Shown: in pieces, positions 1-4,901 of the stretch
Layout of the letters: every line of letters begins with the position of its first letter
Numbering within the stretch: the first letter of the stretch is position 1
NCBI GenBank assembly: GCA_022704725.1
Contig: JAKJFV010000024.1
Span: 1-11,693, forward strand
Direction: 5' to 3'
DNA: 11,693 bases
Source: Spirochaetota bacterium
GTDB lineage: Bacteria; Spirochaetota; Spirochaetia; Treponematales; Treponemataceae
Program-made: the position numbers and the translations under genes
The notes under the pieces: generated by a model
Seen by the model: the letters and a program-made list of their open reading frames with translations, nothing else
Database searches by the model: none
Told to the model about the DNA's origin: nothing

Positions 1-345
1 GGCAAGGTAAACGCAGTAACAGTATTGTCTTATGAACTTGGAGAGCCCGATGCTTCCGGCAGAAGAAGTCCGGTTGCCGTTAACGGCAGCGAACACAGCA
101 TTGAATGCGATGCGGTTATTGTAGCGCTTGGCAACGGCTCTAATCCTCTTATGGTCCAGACAACTCCCGGACTCGAAGCAAATAAGAGAGGCAACATTGT
201 TACCGATGAAAATGCTCAGACTTCCATACCTGCTGTATGGGCAGGCGGAGACATTGTATTGGGAGCGGCCACTGTAATCCTTGCTATGGGCGAAGGCAGA
301 AAGGCTGCAGCCTCAATTAACGAGTACTTGAGTACAAAAAAATAG
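1..345 (+). CDS. gltA: GltA-type NADPH-dependent oxidoreductase / glutamate synthase small subunit, C-terminal part (5' truncated)
   Basis: The reading frame is open from base 1 and ends at TAG 343-345, leaving 114 codons; the N-terminal Fe-S and FAD domains lie outside the window. The visible part is the end of the pyridine-nucleotide-disulfide oxidoreductase fold. The segment CDAVIVALGNGSNP is the end of the NAD(P)H-binding domain. GNIVTDENAQTSIPAVWAGG followed by DIVLGAATVILAMGEGRKAA is the family's FAD-contacting C-terminal signature (TSxPGVFAGGD, then GAxTVxxAMGxGRxAA). Family knowledge: these flavoproteins pass electrons from NADPH to a partner, either the glutamate synthase large subunit or ferredoxin (NfnB/SudA type). 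The partner gene would be upstream and is not visible, so glutamate synthase versus Nfn-like transhydrogenase cannot be decided. The family is confident, the exact role less so. Confidence 0.85.
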   Translation, partial: GKVNAVTVLSYELGEPDASGRRSPVAVNGSEHSIECDAVIVALGNGSNPLMVQTTPGLEANKRGNIVTDENAQTSIPAVWAGGDIVLGAATVILAMGEGRKAAASINEYLSTKK

Positions 346-354
346 ACTTTTGCA

Positions 355-383
355 TTGACGAAAGAGCTAAAAGCTTTTATTCT
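355..383 (+). promoter_or_regulatory. Sigma-70 promoter for the TPR gene
   Basis: TTGACG at 355-360, a 17-base spacer and TATTCT at 378-383 (5/6 and 4/6 matches to consensus). It lies in the gap after the gltA stop codon. The expected transcription start is near 390-391, only 2-3 bases before the ATG at 393. The GGAG at 386-389 would then not be in the mRNA. Confidence 0.5.
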
Positions 384-392
384 TTGGAGCGT

Positions 393-1151
393 ATGGAAAA
401 AATGAATATGAAAAGAAGAATAAGAAAAGTTACCGCACTTTGTGCAGCCCTATGTGTTTGCTCTTCCGTCTTTGCTCAAGATACTTCTGTAGAGCAGGAT
501 CCTGTTCCGGTTGTTCAGGAGCAGACTCAATACAGACCTGTTTCTCCTGCTCCTGTTGTGCAGGAAAAGCCCGATGCCTTAAAACTCTACCGCGAAGGAA
601 GGGATCTTGAGTCCGCAGGTAAAACGAGCGAAGCCCGTGCTAAGTATCAAAGATCTGCAGATGTCTGCAGACTTGAGCTCAAGGAAAATTCAAAAAATAT
701 AGAGTCCTATGTTGTGCTCGGATGGGCGCTTATCCGTCTTGGACAATATTCAGAGGTTATATCTATAAGCAATGAGGCTCTAAAAATCAGTCCCCGCGAG
801 TACCGCATAATCGAAAGCCTTGCAGAGGGCTATTTTTATGCCGACAATTACACTGAATCATTAAAATATTTTGAGCAGTATCTTCATGCCCTTCCCAACG
901 GCGATCGTGCCTCGACCGCATATTTTTTTGTAGGCGACATTTTCCGGCTAACCGGCCGTTATGAACATGCAGATATTGCATATTCTACAGCACTTGTCAA
1001 AACTCCCAATATGGCTCTGTGGTGGTACCGGCTTGGCTCAGTGCGGGAACTTGCAGGTAAAAAGGCAGAGGCAAAGGCTGCGTATGAAAAAGCGCTGCAG
1101 TACAAACCTATTTATCAGGAAGCAAGCGACGCAATCAGGCGCCTTTCTTAA
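393..1151 (+). CDS. Exported tetratricopeptide-repeat (TPR) protein
   Basis: 252 residues from the ATG at 393. Further in-frame starts exist at TTG 384, ATG 402 and ATG 408; 393 was chosen because the promoter ends just before it. Residues 1-28 form a signal peptide: basic MKRRIRK, hydrophobic core, likely signal peptidase I cleavage at VFA/QD. Three cysteines sit in the core, but no lipobox is better than the VFA site. Residues 29-60 are a Pro/Gln/Val-rich linker containing the near-repeat PVVQEQ / PVVQEK. Five TPR units follow, about residues 61-96, 103-136, 137-170, 174-207 and 208-241, with the canonical G-Y and A-L/P positions (for example AAYEKALQYKP). It is probably periplasmic and a protein-protein scaffold; the partner is unknown. 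The 3' end overlaps the convergent permease gene by 17 bases. Confidence 0.85.
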   Translation: MEKMNMKRRIRKVTALCAALCVCSSVFAQDTSVEQDPVPVVQEQTQYRPVSPAPVVQEKPDALKLYREGRDLESAGKTSEARAKYQRSADVCRLELKENSKNIESYVVLGWALIRLGQYSEVISISNEALKISPREYRIIESLAEGYFYADNYTESLKYFEQYLHALPNGDRASTAYFFVGDIFRLTGRYEHADIAYSTALVKTPNMALWWYRLGSVRELAGKKAEAKAAYEKALQYKPIYQEASDAIRRLS

Positions 1152-2070
1152 CATTTTTCTTAAAAATATCTTCCGAGATTAAAAGCCCTGCAATGGTAAG
1201 CGCACATCCGATGCTTCCCGGCAGGGTAATTTTTTCGCCTAAAACAATAATAGAAGCAATAACAGTAACAACAGGAATTAAATAAATATACAGCGTCGTC
1301 TTATTTGTTCCAAGAAAACTGCATGCTGTATTCCACGTGACAAAACAAAGTGCAGAAGCTGCTGCACCCAGAAAAAGCAAAAGCCCGATATTTTGAATAC
1401 TGGAAAAGCGCTTCATCTGAGTTTGGGCGCTTATATCAACAGGAATAAAAAAAGATAAAAGTATAATAAAAATGAGACAATAAAAGAAAATTCTTCTGGT
1501 AGAAGCCAGCGGCGGGTGACTTTTTTGGTTAATTTTTGAGACAAGAACGGAGTAGAGGGCCCAAATCACTGCACCGCAAAGTGCCAGTAAATCTCCCAGG
1601 GGGTTTATTTTTAATATAAATGACCCGTTAAAACTGATAACCGCAATTCCTGTTATGGCAGTCAAAAAACCAAAAATAAAACGCAGGTTAAGCGGCTTCG
1701 ACTCTTCTTTCATAAAAATTCTCATAGCAATTGCTGTAAAAAGCGGCGCAGAAGAAATAATAATACTTACGTTTGATGCTGTTGAATAATTTAATGCAAT
1801 ATTTTCTAAAAGCTGATACAGCGTTAAACCGGTAAGTCCTGCACCTGCATATATAAGCTCGTCTTTTATATTTTTGAATGGTAAAAACTTCGGAGACATA
1901 AGGGATAGTGCAGCATAGCCTATAACAAAGCGTATAACTAAAATTTCAAAGGATGAAAAAGAAACGAGAAGCAGTTTGGTTGCAATAAAAGTTGTTCCCC
2001 AAACAAGAACAGTAAAAAAAGTAAAAATATAGCCTATGCCTTTTTTACGGGTTGTTGAATAGCGGTTCAT
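1135..2070 (-). CDS. EamA-domain drug/metabolite transporter (DMT) family permease
   Basis: 311 residues, close to the usual length for ten-helix DMT proteins. It has two EamA repeats. The first opens with GYIFTFFTVLVWGTTFIATK, whose WG-x-x-F-x-x-x-K pattern is typical. The second starts near LLALCGAVIWALYSVLVSK, and the C-terminal helix pair VIASIIVLGEKITLPGSIG carries the family's LGE-x-x-x-x-x-x-x-G motif. The protein ends in a short basic tail. Such permeases export or import small metabolites (amino acids, nucleobases, cofactors); sequence alone does not give the substrate. The start is ATG 2070-2068, preceded on the minus strand by AGGA about 5 bases upstream, a modest ribosome binding site. 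It is divergent from the Gx-type gene, sharing a 48-base intergenic region, and convergent with the TPR gene, overlapping it by 17 bases. Confidence 0.9.
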   Translation of the reverse strand: MNRYSTTRKKGIGYIFTFFTVLVWGTTFIATKLLLVSFSSFEILVIRFVIGYAALSLMSPKFLPFKNIKDELIYAGAGLTGLTLYQLLENIALNYSTASNVSIIISSAPLFTAIAMRIFMKEESKPLNLRFIFGFLTAITGIAVISFNGSFILKINPLGDLLALCGAVIWALYSVLVSKINQKSHPPLASTRRIFFYCLIFIILLSFFIPVDISAQTQMKRFSSIQNIGLLLFLGAAASALCFVTWNTACSFLGTNKTTLYIYLIPVVTVIASIIVLGEKITLPGSIGCALTIAGLLISEDIFKKNVKKGA

Positions 2071-2083
2071 ATGTATCCTGTTA

Positions 2084-2112
2084 TTGAGTGCAGTGGTTTT
2101 TTATTGTATAAG
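2084..2112 (+). promoter_or_regulatory. Sigma-70 promoter for the Gx-type gene, implying a leaderless mRNA
   Basis: TTGAGT at 2084-2089, a 17-base spacer and TATAAG at 2107-2112. Six bases (TATACT) then separate it from ATG 2119, so the expected transcription start is the A of that ATG. The palindrome AGTATACT at 2111-2118 gives the opposite strand a -10-like element too, fitting a compact divergent promoter region shared with the permease gene. Confidence 0.55.
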
Positions 2113-2118
2113 TATACT

Positions 2119-3060
2119 ATGAATAAAGAGCCTTATTCCAGTCATGAAGAAAACCTTGTTCCCTTTTTAGTAGCACTCTGTATTTTTTTATCTGCTGTAG
2201 AATATGCTGTTCCTAAACCTCTTCCCTTTATGAGGCTTGGGCTTGCTAATCTTCCCATAATTTTAGCCTTGTTTTTACTCAATGCAAAACAATATTTTTT
2301 GCTTGTTTTTGTTAAGGTTTTGGGTCAGTCCATAGTATCGGGAACACTTTTTTCATACATTGTTCTTTTTTCAGCAGGCGGCACCTTCGCCTCAAGTCTT
2401 GCAATGTTTGTTATGTACAGGCTCTTTGGAAAGTTTGTATCCTGTATAGGGTTAAGTCTTTTGGGAGCTCTTGCAAATAACAGCGTTCAGCTCATATTAG
2501 CCCGCTGGATTTTATTCGGTAAAGGCGCTTTTTTTCTTGCACCTCTTTTATTCATAACAGGCGCTGTAACCGGTGTTTTGCTCGGCTTATTTGCCCTTGC
2601 ATTTACCTCATCCTCTAGATGGTTTTCCTTGTGCAGAACACGCTCTGTCCCTTTAGAAACTGATATGCATCATCTTAGTGCCGATAATGTACCCGGGGAA
2701 AATACTACTAAAAAAAAGAGACGCATAAAAATTCTTCCGCCGCTATTGGTGTTCATTTCGATTGTTTTATTCAGCCTGCTGCAGCCTTACGGCAGGGTGT
2801 TGTTTTCAATTTTTTCATTTGATATTACCTCCGGCGCGCTTATTTCCGGGCTGAGGAAGGCTTTTATTTTAACGGGTATGGTTGTTTTGTCACGCCTTTT
2901 TATAAAAACCTCATTTAAGCTTCCGGGTAAGCCGGGCTTATTTATGAATCGCGTTTTTCAATATCTCGGGCTTCTTACGCAGAAGCATATTAAAAAAGGC
3001 CGTTTAAGTTCCATAATTAAAGCTGTAGACAGCCGGCTTATGACTGTGTATTTTACATAA
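2119..3060 (+). CDS. Gx transporter / Hpre_diP_synt_I family membrane protein with C-terminal extension
   Basis: The frame is open from ATG 2071, but I choose ATG 2119 (313 residues, MNKEPYSSHEEN...). A promoter fills 2084-2112, so an mRNA could not normally include 2071, and neither ATG has a Shine-Dalgarno. Residues about 14-165 match the Gx / 'heptaprenyl diphosphate synthase component I' family, a set of multi-spanning membrane proteins resembling ECF S-components: the first helix, then MRLGLANLPIILALFLL, VKVLGQSIVSGTLFS, FSAGG, and GALANNSVQLILARW. The enzyme name is historical; I see no prenyl synthase motif. After a hydrophilic, basic linker (about 170-203), residues 204-290 add a second hydrophobic module containing SGLRKAFILTGMVVLSRLF, which recalls EcfT/CbiQ transmembrane components. 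Plain Gx proteins are about 170-180 residues, so this extension is notable. The substrate is unknown, and no ATPase gene is nearby. Confidence 0.75.
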   Translation: MNKEPYSSHEENLVPFLVALCIFLSAVEYAVPKPLPFMRLGLANLPIILALFLLNAKQYFLLVFVKVLGQSIVSGTLFSYIVLFSAGGTFASSLAMFVMYRLFGKFVSCIGLSLLGALANNSVQLILARWILFGKGAFFLAPLLFITGAVTGVLLGLFALAFTSSSRWFSLCRTRSVPLETDMHHLSADNVPGENTTKKKRRIKILPPLLVFISIVLFSLLQPYGRVLFSIFSFDITSGALISGLRKAFILTGMVVLSRLFIKTSFKLPGKPGLFMNRVFQYLGLLTQKHIKKGRLSSIIKAVDSRLMTVYFT

Positions 3061-3098
3061 AAAAAGACTCCCCGGGGTATCCGGAAAGTCTTTTTTTT
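3061..3098. terminator. Bidirectional intrinsic terminator between the Gx-type gene and slyD
   Basis: A perfect 9-bp stem, AAAAAGACT (3061-3069) with AGTCTTTTT (3087-3095), encloses a GC-rich loop that contains CCCCGGGG. There are eight T on the plus strand (3091-3098) and about seven T on the minus strand. The stem starts directly after the Gx-type stop codon. The two flanking genes converge, so it can end both transcripts. Confidence 0.85.
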
Positions 3099-3128
3099 AA
3101 AGAACAGTCTTAAAAGTAATGCTCTTAC

Positions 3129-3674
3129 TTAGTGGCAGCCGCATCCGCCTGAGCAGCCGCAGTCATCGCCGCAATCACAGCCGTCGCCACAACCGTGATC
3201 TCCGCAGCCGCAGCCGTCAAGAAGACCTGCGCGCAGTTCGTCGTCAGTAGCATCGCGGACATCAGTTACATTAACATCAAAGTACAGTGTTTCACCTGCA
3301 AGCGGGTGATTTGCATCAATAGTAACTGACGTATCGGAAATCTCTACGACGGTTACAAGTCTGTTTTCTGCCTGGTTCCCTGCTTCGAACTGCATTCCTA
3401 CTTCAATTTCTACATCGGAAGGAAACTGTTCCTTGGAAACGGAAACCAATAATTCTTTACTGTATTCTCCATATGCGTCTTTAGGTTCAAAAGTAACAGA
3501 AAATGAATCTCCGGCTTTTTTACCGGCTAGTTCCCGTTCAAGACCGGGAATTAAGTTTTTATGACCGTGGATATATTCTAACGGTCCCACGCCTTCTGAG
3601 GAGTCAAGAACTTCGCCCTCAGCGTCTTTAAGTGTATACTCAATCGATACAACTTTGTCATTGGAAATAATCAT
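3129..3674 (-). CDS. slyD: SlyD-type FKBP peptidyl-prolyl cis-trans isomerase with cysteine-rich metal-binding tail
   Basis: 181 residues. Residues 1-70 and 122-150 form the FKBP fold, with the SlyD signature GPLEYIHGHKNLIPGLEREL and FEPKDAYGEY. Residues about 72-122 are the inserted flap (IF) chaperone domain. The last 27 residues are almost only Gly, Cys, Asp and His, with nine cysteines (155, 157, 162, 166, 168, 172, 174, 178, 180) plus His160 and His181. Family knowledge: SlyD catalyses prolyl isomerisation, acts as a chaperone, and in E. coli uses a His/Cys/Asp tail to bind nickel for hydrogenase maturation. Here the tail is dominated by cysteine rather than histidine, so the metal preference may differ; that is inference. 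The start fits the family N-terminus (short, then DKVVSIEYTL). There is no Shine-Dalgarno; see the promoter at 3681-3709. It lies 51 bases downstream of the luxR-type gene on the same strand. Confidence 0.92.
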   Translation of the reverse strand: MIISNDKVVSIEYTLKDAEGEVLDSSEGVGPLEYIHGHKNLIPGLERELAGKKAGDSFSVTFEPKDAYGEYSKELLVSVSKEQFPSDVEIEVGMQFEAGNQAENRLVTVVEISDTSVTIDANHPLAGETLYFDVNVTDVRDATDDELRAGLLDGCGCGDHGCGDGCDCGDDCGCSGGCGCH

Positions 3675-3680
3675 AAAACT

Positions 3681-3709
3681 AAGATACTCAATAATTCTCC
3701 GATTGACAA
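3681..3709 (-). promoter_or_regulatory. Sigma-70 promoter for slyD, implying a leaderless mRNA
   Basis: On the minus strand: TTGTCA (3709-3704), a 17-base spacer, TATCTT (3686-3681), then six bases and the ATG at 3674. The predicted start is the A of the start codon. A second possible -10 (TATAAT, about 3723-3718) lies further upstream without a good -35. A GGAG in the spacer region is about 24 bases from the ATG, too far to act as a ribosome binding site. Confidence 0.6.
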
Positions 3710-3725
3710 GTGCTTCATTATACGC

Positions 3726-4493
3726 TTAAAACTCTTCTTCTTTAGCAGGGAATGATACGTCAAATTGTGAAATGTAGGCGAGAAAACTTTCTTTTGAGCT
3801 GACACCGAATTTAGAAAAAAGGATGCTCATATGTTTTTTTACCGATGACTCAGACATTTCAAATGTTTCAGCAATCTCTTTATAGGTAACGCCCTTAATA
3901 AGAAGGTTTATAAAATTCATTTCTCTTTCACAAAGATTAAGATTTTGAAGATATAGAACCTCCTTGTTAGAAAAAAGAATGTGTTTTTCCTTCACAATAT
4001 GTTCAATAAAATAGTGGCGTATAAGAAAAAAAGAAAAAAGGGCAACACCAAAAATGTATGCGTTTAGAAATTCTGCTCTAAGAAGGACTTTTAGGGTAAA
4101 CCCCGGTTCAAAAAGCGGCATTACAAATAAACCCGATGTAAGAATAATAAATTTTCTTCTGGTTTTAGTTGTAAAAAAACCATGAGTAAAGGCAATGACT
4201 ATTGCTTCTGTGTATAAGAGAGCAGAAATCATATATTTGGACGGGAAGGCTGTCTGAACAGTAAGCCAGACAGCAAACACTATATGTATAAGACAAAGAA
4301 GCTCCCATCTCTTTGGAAAAATAAAAAAAACAACAAATATTGAAAGTCCTGTGACAGAGATTATAATCATGCGGATTATTTCTGCAAAATTAGAGAAGCA
4401 GTTCGGGCTGAAAAAATCGGGTATAATTACTCCAAGGAAGATGACGACTAAAAAAACTGTGTAAATTCTTAAAATTAATGCTTTCCTGTCCAT
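3726..4493 (-). CDS. Membrane-anchored LuxR/GerE-type transcriptional regulator
   Basis: 255 residues. The first 165 contain about six hydrophobic helices (about 7-28, 41-60, 65-83, 88-107, 114-128, 142-163). These are joined by short loops with no recognisable receiver, PAS or autoinducer-binding domain. A linker leads to a C-terminal LuxR-type helix-turn-helix at about 185-242: LCEREMNFINLLIKGVTYKE, then IAETFEMSESSVKKHMSILF and SKFGVSSKESF, matching the family pattern of E-R-E, G, K-E-I-A, the T/S-V-K-x-H recognition helix, and K-x-G-V-x-S. It is probably a DNA-binding regulator tethered to the inner membrane and sensing through the membrane domain; signal and targets are unknown. The start has no Shine-Dalgarno and a promoter ends 7 bases before the ATG. 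The neighbours do not reveal a target, though slyD is directly downstream. Confidence 0.85.
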   Translation of the reverse strand: MDRKALILRIYTVFLVVIFLGVIIPDFFSPNCFSNFAEIIRMIIISVTGLSIFVVFFIFPKRWELLCLIHIVFAVWLTVQTAFPSKYMISALLYTEAIVIAFTHGFFTTKTRRKFIILTSGLFVMPLFEPGFTLKVLLRAEFLNAYIFGVALFSFFLIRHYFIEHIVKEKHILFSNKEVLYLQNLNLCEREMNFINLLIKGVTYKEIAETFEMSESSVKKHMSILFSKFGVSSKESFLAYISQFDVSFPAKEEEF

Positions 4494-4500
4494 GAACTTT

Positions 4501-4530
4501 AGTATAACACACGTCGGCAGGTTTATTCAA
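4501..4530 (-). promoter_or_regulatory. Extended -10 promoter for the luxR-type gene, implying a leaderless mRNA
   Basis: On the minus strand: TTGAAT (4530-4525), an 18-base spacer, TATACT (4506-4501) preceded by TG-T (extended -10), then seven bases and ATG 4493. The expected transcription start is at 4494-4493. No AGGA-like sequence lies between. Confidence 0.65.
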
Positions 4531-4538
4531 ACAAAAAT

Positions 4539-4596
4539 AACCAAAGTGTAAATCATATTACCTTAGTCATATTTTAAAGAACTTTGGTTCTTTTTT
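4539..4596. repeat. Overlapping inverted repeats with terminator-like end, upstream of the luxR-type gene
   Basis: A perfect 9-bp inverted repeat, AACCAAAGT (4539-4547) and ACTTTGGTT (4581-4589), is separated by 33 bases. Its right arm overlaps a tighter perfect hairpin, AAAGAAC (4576-4582) / TTTG / GTTCTTT (4587-4593), followed by TTT. The two foldings exclude each other. The element could be a weak plus-strand terminator or a pair of operator half-sites upstream of the luxR-type promoter, whose -35 ends 9 bases from the left arm. The role is not determined. Confidence 0.4.
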
Positions 4597-4640
4597 ATAG
4601 AAACAGGCTTAAACCCTCTTTTCAAAATCTGAAAACGGGG

Positions 4641-4901
4641 TAAAATATGCTCAAGAAAAAGATTTAATAAATACATTTTTATACATATAGCCAAACGGCG
4701 AAGCGATATTGGAGAGTTAAAAAGAGAGTTTATTAAAAAGGAGAGTTGCAGTTAATCTGCAGGCAACAGGTATCAAATAACCATTGATACAGCGGACCGG
4801 AATCCGCGTGTGGTATTTCGGATTCTTAGGCAGGCAGCTTTTTGGAGAGAGCAGCTGTGTGTCAAAATAGAGAGAGGCTTAGGCCCCTCTCTATTTTTTT
4901 T
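4641..4901 (+). ncRNA. Candidate structured noncoding RNA in a 400-base gene-free region
   Basis: No convincing ORF lies between 4494 and 4900. The right half holds several perfect hairpins: TTGCAG/CTGCAG-type (4746-4764), GTATCAA/TTGATAC (4770-4776 with 4784-4790), GCGGA/TCCGC (4792-4796 with 4803-4807), GAATCCG/CGGATTC (4800-4806 with 4819-4825) and CAGCT/AGCTG (4835-4839 with 4853-4857). The third and fourth share bases and exclude each other. The motif GAGAGTT occurs three times in 36 bases (4712, 4724, 4741). The region ends in a strong plus-strand terminator. A possible promoter is TTTTCA (4619-4624), 16 bases, TAAAAT (4641-4646), so the 5' end given here is only the -10 position and the transcript would start near 4653. 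I do not recognise it as tmRNA, RNase P RNA, SRP RNA or a known riboswitch class; a divergent 6S RNA cannot be excluded. Confidence 0.35.
4864..4901 (+). terminator. Strong intrinsic terminator (plus strand; weaker on minus)
   Basis: The stem TAGAGAG...CTCTCTA, extended by GGC/GCC around a TTAG loop with one A-C mismatch, is flanked by A4 on the left and followed by eight T (4894-4901). On the minus strand the trailing run is only four T. The YgiQ-family stop codon (4902-4900) abuts it, so it may also end that operon, but the asymmetry shows it is built mainly for a plus-strand transcript. Confidence 0.8.

Noticed and set aside
384..392. TTG 384 as start of the TPR gene
   Set aside because: It directly follows the -10 element and would not be in the mRNA; it adds only three residues to the signal peptide.
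1329..1344. parS-like site TATTCCACGTGACAAA
   Set aside because: It matches the parS consensus at about 12 of 16 positions, including the CACGTG core, but lies inside the permease gene 7 kb from parAB and misses key flanking bases. Probably chance; ParB ChIP would decide.
3114..3130. Small hairpin AAGTAA/TTACTT at the slyD stop codon
   Set aside because: A six-bp AT-rich stem without a T-run; the neighbouring terminator at 3061-3098 explains termination.
3289..3304. Half parS match (TGTTTCAC) in slyD
   Set aside because: Only the left half matches and the right half is not palindromic.
4784..4870. Short plus-strand ORF, 28 codons from TTG 4784 or 20 codons from GTG 4808, ending just at the terminator stem
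   Set aside because: It has no convincing ribosome binding site, rare start codons and overlapping RNA hairpins, and the product has no recognisable features. The stop next to the terminator keeps it from being fully excluded as a leader peptide.
4605..4897. AGGCTTAAACCCTCTTTT (4605-4622) resembles the 3' arm of the terminator (AGGCTTAGGCCCCTCTC)
   Set aside because: Only partial similarity in a low-complexity context; not enough to claim a duplicated element.
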